Origin: Pseudomonas fluorescens
Lineage (GTDB): Bacteria > Pseudomonadota > Gammaproteobacteria > Pseudomonadales > Pseudomonadaceae
DNA: 64,000 nucleotides
Direction: 5' to 3'
Assembly: GCF_018614775.1 (NCBI RefSeq)
Contig: NZ_JAGGOF010000045.1
Coordinates: 62,001-126,000 of the forward strand
How positions within the stretch are numbered: position 1 is the stretch's first letter; each line of letters begins with the position of its first letter. Position numbers and translations under genes: made by a program. The notes beneath the pieces are model-generated. The model was not told the origin of the DNA. It made no database searches and saw only the letters and a program-made list of their open reading frames with translations. Positions 1-8,306 of this stretch are shown here, piece after piece.

Positions 1-1133
1 CGCCGGGTGAGGTCGCCGTCGCCCTCGACAATGGCATTGAGCATGTCGGCCACGGTTAGCAGCGGCCGGGTCACGCCATAGGCGGTCAGCCAGATGAGTG
101 ACAACCCGAGGCCACCGGCCAGCAGGCCCAGGCCCAGATTGACCCAGTTGGCGTGTTGCTGTCTGTCATCCAACTGGGCTTGCATCTGCAAGGCCGGTGC
201 CTGCACCAAGGCTTCGGGAACGCGTATCTGCAACTGCCACGGGGCGCCGGCGGTGACTGTCTGCACGGTCTGGCGCACGTCGACTGAGGTGTCCGATACG
301 CTGCCGCTGTGGCCGGCAAGCTGCCCCGACGGCGACAGTATGCTGATCTCGCTGTGACCGGGATACAAGTCATCGGCCAGGCTGGTGGCGAGTTTCTGCA
401 GGGTATCGAGGCTGATGTCCATGCCCACCACGCCGATGGCCTGGCCCTTGTCCATCAGTGGGATCGAGATACTGCTCATGAGGGTTTTCTGGCCCTCGAC
501 TTCAACCTCGTAGGGTTCTGTCACACACGTGCGCCGCTCCGTCTGCGGGCAGAAGTACCAGGCATTCCCCGGCTCGCTGCCCGGCGGCGCAGTGTTGGCG
601 ATGATCTGGGCTTCGCTGAGCACGTCCTGGACCAGTTGCCCTGGCTGGCTTTGCGACCAATACAAGGCAAAGCGACCGCTCTCGTTACCCGCCAGGTCCC
701 GCTGGCCCGAGAAACCGGCATCTTCGCCGGCCAGCGCGTCGGGCAGCAACACGACGTACAGCCCAAGGATCTTCTCGCGCTTGAGCAGGGCCTGGCGGGT
801 GGTGCCGATCAGCACCTGGCGCAGTTGCGCCGCGGTCAATCGCCCATCCAGGGTCTGGGCGCGCAGTTGAAGAACCTGTTGCGCGAAGCCTTCCCCGTAC
901 AGCGCTGTTTCATTGAAGAAGCGCTCCACCCGTTGGCCGTGGGCGAGGGCTTGGGCCTGCAAGCGTTCCAGGGCGGATTGGCCGAGAAGCAGACTGCTCT
1001 GCCGTTTCAACAACTTTGCGCCCTGTTGGTTCTGGTACAGGGACGCGCCGGTCAACGCGCCGACGACAGCCAGCAGGGAGAGCCCACTCAGGAGCGTGAT
1101 CCGCCACTGAATAGTGAGACGAGTGAAGAACAT
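1..1133 (-). CDS. Methyl-accepting chemotaxis protein, N-terminal part (cut by window edge)
   Basis: Inner-membrane chemoreceptor that reports a periplasmic ligand to CheA/CheW. The open frame runs from ATG at 1133 (AGGAAG at a normal distance upstream) to the window edge without a stop. Visible order: TM1 about residues 13-34, a 300-residue periplasmic domain, TM2 about 331-352, then the start of HAMP. The HAMP remainder and signalling domain lie outside the window. The periplasmic part has the double-Cache pattern, including VVGMDIS near 235-241. It keeps W192-Y193, Y208 and D239 at places that match the amino-acid-binding dCache motif, but N190 stands where the carboxylate-binding Arg is expected. 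That alignment is by eye and from memory. It is divergent from the permease operon and shares that operon's operator motif, so it probably senses the compound the island degrades. Confidence 0.85.
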   Translation of the reverse strand, partial: MFFTRLTIQWRITLLSGLSLLAVVGALTGASLYQNQQGAKLLKRQSSLLLGQSALERLQAQALAHGQRVERFFNETALYGEGFAQQVLQLRAQTLDGRLTAAQLRQVLIGTTRQALLKREKILGLYVVLLPDALAGEDAGFSGQRDLAGNESGRFALYWSQSQPGQLVQDVLSEAQIIANTAPPGSEPGNAWYFCPQTERRTCVTEPYEVEVEGQKTLMSSISIPLMDKGQAIGVVGMDISLDTLQKLATSLADDLYPGHSEISILSPSGQLAGHSGSVSDTSVDVRQTVQTVTAGAPWQLQIRVPEALVQAPALQMQAQLDDRQQHANWVNLGLGLLAGGLGLSLIWLTAYGVTRPLLTVADMLNAIVEGDGDLTR

Positions 1134-1283
1134 GCTGAGACTTCCTGCTGGCGGCTTCAGATCGCGTGCAGCCAGGCCTGGGTTGGCGTTGGGAAGGCAC
1201 GGCACACCTGAATTGTTGTTGGATGACCGGCCCTGGATGCAGGGGCGGGCGAGGCTATCTTGCGCGCGGGAGGGAGTCTCCCG

Positions 1284-1299
1284 TTAGCCCGAATCGGCA
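1284..1299 (-). promoter_or_regulatory. Island operator motif, copy a (chemoreceptor side)
   Basis: On the minus strand this reads TGCCGATTCGGGCTAA, containing the 9-base palindrome CCGA-T-TCGG. It lies about 150 bases upstream of the chemoreceptor start and is an inverted partner of the copy at 1357-1372. Binding by one of the EutR-like regulators is an inference. Confidence 0.6.
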
Positions 1300-1356
1300 G
1301 CCATTGCCGTGTACCCGACACTGGGTTGCCCCACCGTGGGGCGCGACTTCCAATGC

Positions 1357-1372
1357 TGCCGATTTGGGATAG
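1357..1372 (+). promoter_or_regulatory. Island operator motif, copy b (permease 1)
   Basis: Reads TGCCGATTTGGGATAG, 122 bases before the permease ATG. Thirty-one bases after its first CC, the block GGCATAGCATCG (1390-1401) follows. The same two blocks with the same spacing occur before the second permease, which argues for a conserved operator plus core promoter. Confidence 0.65.
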
Positions 1373-1493
1373 CGAACGGTTTTGGCGAGGGCATAGCATC
1401 GGCCTCAGCACCCAACCCACAAGGGTGTGCGGAACGGTGAATCTGGCATGCCCCGGTCCTGCAACAGCGGCCTCATACAATAAGGTTAAAAAA

Positions 1494-2942
1494 ATGAGCG
1501 TATCTTTCCCGATCAACAGCTCGACGGAGTTGAAGCGAGGCGCCCTAGGCGTCGGCTTCATCATTTTCTTTGTGGTATCGGCTGCAAGCCCGCTGAGCGT
1601 CATCGCCGGGGGCTTTCCCATCGGCATCATGCTGGGTAACGGTGCCGGCACGCCGGCCTTGTTGATCCTGGCCCTGCTGGTATTGCTGGCGTTCTCGGCG
1701 GGATACACCGCCATGTCCCGGCACATGACCAACGCGGGCGGGTTCTATGCCTTCACTGCCCGAGGGCTGGGCGGCCTGGCTGGCGGCGCGGCGGGGGTGT
1801 TGGCGATGTTCGCCTACAACATCCTTCAGGTCGGCTTGTACGGCATGTTCGGTGGCGTCGTCAGCGGCACGATGGCCAGTGTCTTCAATCTGCAATTGCC
1901 CTGGTGGTGCTATTCGCTCCTGGCGATGGCCAGTGTTGCGATCCTGGGCTATCGCAAGATTGACCTCTCTGCGCGAGTGCTCTCGGTGGTGGTCATTGCC
2001 GAGTACCTGGCCATCCTGATACTGGATTTCGCCATCCTCAGAACTGGCGGCGACAGTGGCATCAATCTCGATTCGTTCGACCGCAGCCACGTGTTCAGCG
2101 GGACGCCGTCGATTGGCTTGCTGTTTTGCTTCGCCGCGTTCATCGGCTTCGAGGCCACCACCATCTATGGGGAGGAAGCGCGCGATCCGCATCGCACCAT
2201 TCCGATTGCCACCTACAGCTCGGTGCTGATGATCGGCGGCTTCTATGCCTTGTCGGTCTGGGCAATGGTGGTGGGTGTAGGAGCGGACAAGATCGTCCCG
2301 ACGCTGCAGGCCTTGCAGGACCCGACCACGTTCATCTATGGCATGTCCGATCACTTTGTCGGACCGCACCTGACCCAGGTCATCCGCATCCTGTTCATGG
2401 TCAGCATCTATGCCGGCCTGCTGGCGTTCCACAATGCTGCGGCCCGTTACTTCTATGCCATCGGGCGTGACGGCTTGCTGCCTCACCGATTGGGCACGAC
2501 CCACCGGGTGCACCAGAGTCCGCACATGGGCTCGGCACTGCAAAGCCTGATCGCCGCCGTGGTGGTGCTGATTTTCGCTGCGCTGGATGCTGATCCGATC
2601 CTGCAGCTGTTCGCCTGGCTCTCCAACCTGGCGACCCTGTGCGTGATCCTGCTGATGGCGCTGACCTCGGCTGCGGTAGTGGTCTACTTCCGGCGTCATC
2701 CGGAGCTGAAACTGGGTCTCTGGCGCGGTCGGATCCTGCCGGTCTTTTCCTGTCTGGCGCTGCTGGTGGTCTTGGCGCTGGCGGTGATTCATTTCGACGT
2801 GCTGACCGGGGCCAGCGTGCTTCTGTCTTACTCCCTCTGCGCCATCATCCCTGTTGCGTTGATCGTCGGTGTAGGCCTGGCGGTCCGGCTGCGCAGGTTT
2901 TCGCCCGAGCGGTTCATGGCGTTGGGCAGCCACAAGCTCTAG
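1494..2942 (+). CDS. APC-superfamily amino acid/amine permease (permease 1)
   Basis: A 482-residue polytopic inner-membrane transporter of the amino acid-polyamine-organocation superfamily, expected to import an amino acid or amine with H+ or by exchange. About twelve hydrophobic segments are visible. The first carries the glycine- and proline-rich SAASPLSVIAGG pattern, and IGFEATTIYGEEA near the middle is typical of APC helix 6. The start at 1494 was chosen for AAGG just upstream and because the second permease (23689) begins at the matching residue and has exactly the same length. The longer frame back to 1260 is unlikely. It is first gene of an operon with aldehyde dehydrogenase, aminotransferase and porin. 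The transported compound is unknown; an amine or omega-amino acid fits the neighbours. Confidence 0.9.
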   Translation: MSVSFPINSSTELKRGALGVGFIIFFVVSAASPLSVIAGGFPIGIMLGNGAGTPALLILALLVLLAFSAGYTAMSRHMTNAGGFYAFTARGLGGLAGGAAGVLAMFAYNILQVGLYGMFGGVVSGTMASVFNLQLPWWCYSLLAMASVAILGYRKIDLSARVLSVVVIAEYLAILILDFAILRTGGDSGINLDSFDRSHVFSGTPSIGLLFCFAAFIGFEATTIYGEEARDPHRTIPIATYSSVLMIGGFYALSVWAMVVGVGADKIVPTLQALQDPTTFIYGMSDHFVGPHLTQVIRILFMVSIYAGLLAFHNAAARYFYAIGRDGLLPHRLGTTHRVHQSPHMGSALQSLIAAVVVLIFAALDADPILQLFAWLSNLATLCVILLMALTSAAVVVYFRRHPELKLGLWRGRILPVFSCLALLVVLALAVIHFDVLTGASVLLSYSLCAIIPVALIVGVGLAVRLRRFSPERFMALGSHKL

Positions 2943-3030
2943 GGCCCTGCGCGGCACTGTTCAACTCTCACGAAAAATACCGGTCCGCGTGGTACGGGAC
3001 GGCCCGTCTGCGCGTGAAAGGGAGGTTCTG

Positions 3031-4461
3031 ATGCACGATTATAAAATGCTCATCAACGGGGTTGCGGTCAGCGGTGAAAAGGGTGACTTCGATGTCATCA
3101 ACCCGGCTACCGGCAAAGCCTTCGCCCGATGCCCGGCCGGCTCCCTGGCTCAGTTGGACCTGGCGGTCGACGCGGCGCAAGCGGCCTTCAGCGAGTGGCG
3201 GCACAGCACCGACGAAGACCGTCGCGAGCGCCTGCTGGGCATCGCGGCGGACATCGAAGCGCAGGCCGAGGCGTTGGCCCGGCTGATCGTCCAGGAACAG
3301 GGCAAGCCACTGGCGCTCGCCCGCTTCGAAGTCATGGGCGCGGTTGCCTGGACACGATATACCGCTGAACAGCAGATTCCGGTGGAGCGGGTGGAAGAAA
3401 CACCGGCCCAGCGCATCGAGCTGCACCGCAAGCCGTTGGGGGTAGTGGCGTCGATCACGCCGTGGAACTGGCCGTTCATGATCGCCATCTGGCACATCAT
3501 GCCGGCGCTGCGTGCGGGCAATTGCGTGATCAGCAAACCCTCCAGCCTCACGCCTTTGAGCACCCTGAGCCTGGTGCACATCATCGCCCGTCATGTGCCC
3601 AAGGGTGTGATCAACATTGTGACGGGTGAACAGGGTTTCGGCAGTGCGATCACCTCCCACAGCGGCATCCACAAGATCGTATTCACCGGCTCCACGGCCA
3701 CCGGCCAGAGCGTGATGCGTGGCGCCGCCGGCAATCTCAAGCGCCTGACGCTGGAGCTGGGGGGCAATGACGCCGCGATCGTGTTGCCAGGTACGTCGGT
3801 GGAGGCCGTGGCCGAGGACATTTTCCAGGCGGCCTTCCTGAACATGGGCCAGACCTGCGCCGCCCTCAAGCGTCTGTACATCCACCAGTCCCAGTACGAA
3901 GCCTTCGCCGAGGCGCTGGCGCGGATTGCCGCGCGCCAGAAGGTCGGTGACGGCCTGGAACCCGGGGTCACCTTCGGGCCGGTGCAAAACCTCGAACAGT
4001 TGGAGCTGGTCGAGGCGTTGGTGGCCGATGCCCGTGCCCATGGGGCCCGGGTGTTGTGTGGCGGTGCACGCCTGGACCGGCCGGGCTTTTTCTACCTGCC
4101 GACCCTGGTGGCCGATGTGACGGACGGGCAGCGCCTGGTCGATGAAGAACAGTTCGGTCCGGTGCTGCCGCTGATCGCCTATCAGGATGTCGAGGATGTC
4201 GAGGATGTCCTGCGCCGCGCCAATGCCAGCGACATGGGCTTGGGTGGGTCGGTCTGGGGCAGCGACGTCGAGCAGGCACAGGCCTTGGCCTGCCGCCTGG
4301 AAAGCGGCGTGGCCTGGGTCAACTGCCATGCGCAGATCCAGCCGAATACGCCTTTTGGCGGCAGCAAGATGTCCGGGTTCGGTGTCGAGTTCGGCCTTGA
4401 AGGGTTGCTGGAATTCACAGGCCAGCAATTGCTGTTTGTACGCACCCGTGAAACTGAGTGA
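3031..4461 (+). CDS. NAD(P)-dependent aldehyde dehydrogenase (ALDH 1)
   Basis: A 476-residue soluble enzyme that oxidises an aldehyde or semialdehyde to the acid with NAD(P)+. The catalytic Cys is C276 in GQTCAA and the general-base Glu is E242 in LELGGN. TPWNWPF near residue 150 and FTGST before the Glu are family marks. The start at ATG 3031 follows a strong GGAGG at 3021; the frame extends 14 codons further without a better site. It lies 11 bases before a class III aminotransferase, so the likely job is to oxidise the aldehyde made by transamination of a terminal amine. It resembles succinate-semialdehyde-type ALDHs, but substrate cannot be fixed from sequence. Confidence 0.92.
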   Translation: MHDYKMLINGVAVSGEKGDFDVINPATGKAFARCPAGSLAQLDLAVDAAQAAFSEWRHSTDEDRRERLLGIAADIEAQAEALARLIVQEQGKPLALARFEVMGAVAWTRYTAEQQIPVERVEETPAQRIELHRKPLGVVASITPWNWPFMIAIWHIMPALRAGNCVISKPSSLTPLSTLSLVHIIARHVPKGVINIVTGEQGFGSAITSHSGIHKIVFTGSTATGQSVMRGAAGNLKRLTLELGGNDAAIVLPGTSVEAVAEDIFQAAFLNMGQTCAALKRLYIHQSQYEAFAEALARIAARQKVGDGLEPGVTFGPVQNLEQLELVEALVADARAHGARVLCGGARLDRPGFFYLPTLVADVTDGQRLVDEEQFGPVLPLIAYQDVEDVEDVLRRANASDMGLGGSVWGSDVEQAQALACRLESGVAWVNCHAQIQPNTPFGGSKMSGFGVEFGLEGLLEFTGQQLLFVRTRETE

Positions 4462-4472
4462 GGGTTTGAATC

Positions 4473-5822
4473 ATGTATGAGCAATACAAGACAGCGCAGA
4501 AAAAATTCTGGCACCCGATGAGTTCTGCGGCACCGGCCCAGCGCTCGAAAACCCTGATCATCGCCAAGGGCGACGGCAACTACATCACCGACATCGACGG
4601 TCAGCGCATGCTCGACGGCGTCGGCGGCTTGTGGAACGTGAACGTGGGCCACAATCGGGCGTCGGTGAAGGCCGCCATTGCCGCGCAACTGGACGAGCTG
4701 GCGTACTACCAGACGTTCGATGGCATCGCTCATCCGCGGGTGTTCGACCTGGCTGAGCGACTGATCGCGATGTTCGCCCAGGAAAACATGGCCCGGGTGC
4801 TGTTCAGCGCCGGCGGTTCGGATGCGGTGGAAACCGCATTGAAAATGGCCCGCCAGTACTGGATCGCCAGCGGCGAGCCGGGGCGCACCCGCTTCCTGTC
4901 GTTGCGCAACGGCTATCACGGCGTGCACATGGGGGGCACTTCGGTGGGTGGTAACGGTGTGTACCACTACAACCATGGGCCATTGCTGGCGGGCTGTCAT
5001 TTGCTCGACACGCCGTGGCTATATCGCAATCCCTGGGATTGCCGCGATCCGGAAGCACTGACGGCCCATTGCATCCGGCAGTTGGAAGACCAGATCGCGC
5101 TGCTGGGCGCACAAACCATTGCTGCGCTGATCGCCGAACCGGTGCAGGGCGCGGGTGGCGTCATCGTGCCGCCGGCGGACTACTGGAAGCGACTGCGCGA
5201 AGTCTGCGATCGCCACGGCATTCTGTTGATTGCCGATGAAGTGGTGACTGGGTTCGGCCGTACTGGCTGCATGCTCGGCAGTCGCGGGTGGGGTGTCGCG
5301 CCAGACATGCTGTGCCTGGCCAAAGGCATCACCGCCGGTTACATCCCGATGGGCGCCACGGTGTTCAACCAGCGCATTGCCGATGCAATCGAGAACGGGC
5401 CGGGGTTCAGCAGTGTGATCATGCACGGCTACACCTACAGCGGGCACCCCACCGCTTGCGCCGCCGCCCTGGCGGTGCTGGATATTGTCGAGGCCGAGGA
5501 CCTGCCGGCCAACGCCGGGAAAATCGGCGCCCAGTTGCTGGAGCAGTTGCAGCCTATGACCGAGCGGTACGCGGTGGTGGGTGAGGTGCGTGGCAAGGGC
5601 CTGATGATCGCCTTGGACCTGGTGGCGGACAAGACCTCCCGCCAACCCCTTGATCCAGCGACAGGCCTTGCCAGTCGCATCGCTGACGAAGCACGCCGCG
5701 CTGGCGTGCTGGTGCGCCCGATAGGCAACAAGATCGTCCTGTCGCCGCCGTTGACCCTCACCTCCGAAGAAGCCGACGTGATGGTTCAGGCCCTCGACAG
5801 CGCCTTCGCCACCTGCCGCTGA
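4473..5822 (+). CDS. PLP-dependent class III (omega-) aminotransferase (AT 1)
   Basis: A 449-residue fold-type I enzyme that moves an amino group, usually from a terminal amine, to pyruvate or another 2-oxo acid. The PLP lysine is K284 in LAKGITAG; the cofactor-ring Asp is in IADEVVTGFGRTG. HPMSS near residue 16 and YHGVHMGG are typical of omega-amino acid:pyruvate and putrescine/SpuC-like enzymes. GAGGG precedes the ATG, and the gap to ALDH 1 is short. With the permease and ALDH it makes a classic amine-to-acid module. Polyamines, beta-alanine or an aromatic amine are all possible substrates. Confidence 0.9.
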   Translation: MYEQYKTAQKKFWHPMSSAAPAQRSKTLIIAKGDGNYITDIDGQRMLDGVGGLWNVNVGHNRASVKAAIAAQLDELAYYQTFDGIAHPRVFDLAERLIAMFAQENMARVLFSAGGSDAVETALKMARQYWIASGEPGRTRFLSLRNGYHGVHMGGTSVGGNGVYHYNHGPLLAGCHLLDTPWLYRNPWDCRDPEALTAHCIRQLEDQIALLGAQTIAALIAEPVQGAGGVIVPPADYWKRLREVCDRHGILLIADEVVTGFGRTGCMLGSRGWGVAPDMLCLAKGITAGYIPMGATVFNQRIADAIENGPGFSSVIMHGYTYSGHPTACAAALAVLDIVEAEDLPANAGKIGAQLLEQLQPMTERYAVVGEVRGKGLMIALDLVADKTSRQPLDPATGLASRIADEARRAGVLVRPIGNKIVLSPPLTLTSEEADVMVQALDSAFATCR

Positions 5823-5829
5823 CCCTGTA

Positions 5830-5857
5830 AAGCCGGCGCGGTGAGCTGCGCCGGCTT
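5830..5857 (+). terminator. Intercistronic hairpin between AT 1 and porin
   Basis: Perfect 10-base-pair stem AAGCCGGCGC / GCGCCGGCTT with an 8-base loop, right after the aminotransferase stop. There is no T-tract, so it may stabilise the upstream mRNA or only reduce readthrough into the porin gene. Confidence 0.5.
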
Positions 5858-5908
5858 CACGAATCGCCAAGACAGCCTTTGAAAGGCGCACCACAAGGAG
5901 CTTCAGCC

Positions 5909-7234
5909 ATGCGGTATCCATCGCGTATTGAATTTTTCAGCGGCGGTCTCGCCTGCACATTGGCGTTCTGCGCCATGGGCCAGGCCCAGGCCTATGAGCT
6001 GTTTGCCGACGAAGACAGTCATCTCAACGCCGACGTGCTGGCGGTATTCGGTCATTTCAACAGCCGCAAGAACTACGACGGGACGCCGGGCGGGTCTATC
6101 TGGCGCGAAGGTTTCATCAAATATGGCTTGAGTGGCGACCAGGCCCTGGCCGGTCGTGGAACCGCCTACGGGGCGTTCAGCCTGGTCAGTTCCGCGACCT
6201 GGGGAGACGGTGACGCGGCAGGCAACAGCCTGGGAACCGAGCGGACCACGAAAATTGAAGACGCTTATCTAGGCTGGCGTTCCGCCGATCTGTTCCCGCT
6301 GTTGGGGCAAGACGGCGTCGACATCTCGGGCGGACGCCAGGTGGTCAAGCTGGGCAGGGGATTCCTGATCAACGATGACGGGCCGAACCTGGGCAAAGGC
6401 CCCGCCGATGGACGCCTGAATCGAGGTGGCGCCTATTACCTGGCCGCCCGACACGCCTTCGATCAAACCGCCGTGGTGCGCCTGGGTGGGCAGGACGGTG
6501 TGCATGGCAGCATGGCGTGGCTGAAGTCCGACAACCGCGCCCAGGCCGAAACCGAGCTGGCCGCCGCTACTCTGGACTACACCGCCAAGGCCGGGACGTT
6601 GGGGCTGACGTGGGTGCATGGCCTTGATGTGAATGAGCGCTGGGCCAGCGACTTCCAGAAGCAGCGCGAGGGGATGGATGTCTACAGCCTTCGTGGTGAG
6701 GGGGACGCGGGCATCGAGAACGTCAGCCTGGCGTTTGAGTACGCCTGGCAAGACAAGGACGCCGGCCCCGAGAAAGCCTGGTACGCCGAGGCTGGATACA
6801 CCTTTGCCGACGTGGCCTGGGCACCGAAACTGACGTACCGCTATACCCGCTACTCGCAGAAATGGGACTCGTTGTTTACCGGCCAGAGTACCGGCTACGG
6901 GACCTGGTTCCAGGGCGAAGTAGCCGGTAACTACGCCGGGCCGTTCAACAGCAATACCGCCATTCACCATGTCGGCCTGAAGGCCACGCCGCTGGAAAAC
7001 CTGACCCTCGGCGTGCTGTTCTTCGACTTCAACACGGTGCGTAAAAGCAATGCGCTGAACCTGGATGCACGGGAACTGGATGTCTACGCCGAGTGGGCCG
7101 TTAACCCACACCTGATCATCACCCCGCTTGTGGGTCTCTACAAACCGGACCGGGACTCGACAACGGGGGGCAATCAAGCGACAGGCAACGGCAGCAACCT
7201 GTACAGCCAGGTGACGGTGGCCGTTCCGTTCTGA
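5909..7234 (+). CDS. OprD-family outer-membrane porin
   Basis: A 441-residue substrate-specific porin of the Pseudomonas OprD family, which admits basic amino acids, aromatic acids and similar small solutes. The start at ATG 5909 follows AAGGAG; the frame reaches back to 5879 without a better site. Residues 1 to about 28 form a signal peptide ending AQA. The mature part shows alternating beta-strand character and ends in an aromatic residue (VAVPF), as outer-membrane barrel proteins do. FFDFNT and the tail are OprD-like. As last gene of the permease operon it should supply the outer-membrane step for the same solute. Confidence 0.9.
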   Translation: MRYPSRIEFFSGGLACTLAFCAMGQAQAYELFADEDSHLNADVLAVFGHFNSRKNYDGTPGGSIWREGFIKYGLSGDQALAGRGTAYGAFSLVSSATWGDGDAAGNSLGTERTTKIEDAYLGWRSADLFPLLGQDGVDISGGRQVVKLGRGFLINDDGPNLGKGPADGRLNRGGAYYLAARHAFDQTAVVRLGGQDGVHGSMAWLKSDNRAQAETELAAATLDYTAKAGTLGLTWVHGLDVNERWASDFQKQREGMDVYSLRGEGDAGIENVSLAFEYAWQDKDAGPEKAWYAEAGYTFADVAWAPKLTYRYTRYSQKWDSLFTGQSTGYGTWFQGEVAGNYAGPFNSNTAIHHVGLKATPLENLTLGVLFFDFNTVRKSNALNLDARELDVYAEWAVNPHLIITPLVGLYKPDRDSTTGGNQATGNGSNLYSQVTVAVPF

Positions 7235-7241
7235 AGCACGG

Positions 7242-7267
7242 GCTGCGGCTCTGAGTTGCGCCGCAGC
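7242..7267. terminator. Hairpin between convergent porin and IclR genes
   Basis: An 8-base-pair stem GCTGCGGC / GCCGCAGC with a 10-base loop in the 41-base gap between two convergent genes. It could serve both directions. There is no strong T-tract. Confidence 0.45.
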
Positions 7268-7275
7268 ACTGCGGT

Positions 7276-8034
7276 CTAGCGCTGGAGCGGCGCGGGTGGG
7301 GTCTGCATTTTTTCGGCGATGCGCCGGGTGGTGTCCATCACCATTTCGACCACCGTTTCCTGGCGCAGCAGCTTGAAGCTTTGGCTGCTGCCGACCGCAG
7401 AAAGGCTACCCACCACCTCGTCGATCTCAGGGTGGATGATCGGCGCCGCGATACCGGTCAGCCCCTGGTTGAGTTCATCGTGGGTCAGGCAGTAACCGTC
7501 CTTGCGGATCTTCTTCGCCGCTTTGGAGAAACTCGCCCAGTCATAGGGATTGTCGGGGTCGTTGGCCATGTGTTCGTCGTACAGGCGTTGCAGGCGTCGG
7601 CTCTTCTGGAAGGCGATCAGGACCTTGGACTGTGCACCCCGGAAAAACGGCAGCGGTTGCCCCCGGCCGAATGCGAAATGGTAGGTATCGGTGGGCTCGG
7701 CAATGTAGGTGTTGATGATGTGACCGTCATAGAAAACGCTGGCGAACACCGCCAGGCCGGTTTCTTCGGACAGCTCGTGCATCAGCTCGCGGCCGGCCAC
7801 GAGGATCGGGTCGTACTGCCGCATCATCCAGTCCAGCTCGATGATCCGTGGCCCCAGGCCGTAGCTGCCGGCATCCACCCGGCTCAGCAGGCCCGCGTCG
7901 CAGAGGTCCTTGACGTAGCGATACACGGTCGCCCGTGAAAGGCCCATGTGCTCGGCAATGGTGTCGGGATCGATCTTCAGCCGTTGCGGGCCGAACAGGT
8001 CCAGGACACTCAACATTTTACTCAGACTGCTCAT
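7276..8034 (-). CDS. IclR-family transcriptional regulator
   Basis: A 252-residue regulator with an N-terminal winged helix-turn-helix (IAEHMGLSRATVYRYVKDL, about residues 25-45) and a C-terminal GAF-like effector domain. The start at 8034 (MSSLSKML) has AGGAG just upstream on the minus strand; the frame extends 56 codons further but that part is low-complexity shadow. It is divergent from the ThDP-enzyme operon across a 272-base AT-rich region with inverted repeats, the usual arrangement for an IclR protein controlling the neighbouring aromatic-degradation operon. The effector is unknown. Confidence 0.9.
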   Translation of the reverse strand: MSSLSKMLSVLDLFGPQRLKIDPDTIAEHMGLSRATVYRYVKDLCDAGLLSRVDAGSYGLGPRIIELDWMMRQYDPILVAGRELMHELSEETGLAVFASVFYDGHIINTYIAEPTDTYHFAFGRGQPLPFFRGAQSKVLIAFQKSRRLQRLYDEHMANDPDNPYDWASFSKAAKKIRKDGYCLTHDELNQGLTGIAAPIIHPEIDEVVGSLSAVGSSQSFKLLRQETVVEMVMDTTRRIAEKMQTPPAPLQR

Positions 8035-8166
8035 TTGGCTCCTAAGGGGGAAGGGCGCGTGGCTGGCCGTTGGGTGAGCACTATAGGTAGACGCGCCAGG
8101 GATGGAAAGCCTGCTCAGCAGCTGACTGATGCGCCGCCACGTTACTCCAAGGCTTGAGAAATGCAA

Positions 8167-8227
8167 GCGTATTTGTGGGAGTGATTTCTCGTAAAAATAC
8201 ATTAAATCTCAAAATACGAGTTTTACG
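8167..8227. promoter_or_regulatory. Candidate IclR operator / divergent promoter
   Basis: This AT-rich stretch has several inverted repeats: CTCGTA (8188-8193) with TACGAG (8215-8220), CGTAAAA (8190-8196) with TTTTACG (8221-8227), and GCGTATTTG (8167) facing CAAAATACG (8210). It sits between the IclR gene and the ThDP-enzyme operon, 80 bases before the latter's start. Assignment to the IclR protein is by position only. Confidence 0.4.
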
Positions 8228-8306
8228 CAAATAAAGTGCTTGTTATGTTGGTTTTGATGTGTGATAAATCTCAGCCAATGCAAACGCTCGTAGAAGAGGG
8301 CTGGAA

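Larger units (their letters stand above)
1134..1493. promoter_or_regulatory. 360-base divergent control region, chemoreceptor / permease 1
   Basis: No gene is seen here. The region holds two inverted copies of the island's 16-base motif (1284-1299 facing left, 1357-1372 facing right). Between them, slightly off centre, is a short palindrome GCCCCAC-C-GTGGGGC at 1328-1342. A second small hairpin, CGGGAG...CTCCCG, lies at 1267-1283 on the chemoreceptor side. The layout suggests a divergent promoter pair governed by one regulator. Confidence 0.6.

Noticed and set aside
309..1211. A 300-codon plus-strand frame at the left edge
   Set aside because: It is opposite the chemoreceptor coding strand, which gives a continuous, recognisable membrane receptor.
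1384..1399. Possible sigma-54 promoter before permease 1 (TGGC...GCA with correct spacing)
   Set aside because: The GG and GC elements are not kept in the otherwise similar permease 2 promoter, and no enhancer-binding protein gene is nearby.
1545..4428. Long minus-strand open frames (470 and 486 codons) opposite permease 1 and ALDH 1
   Set aside because: Shadow frames of high-GC coding DNA. Their translations are low-complexity, rich in Arg/Gln/His, and match no family, while the plus-strand proteins are clear enzymes.
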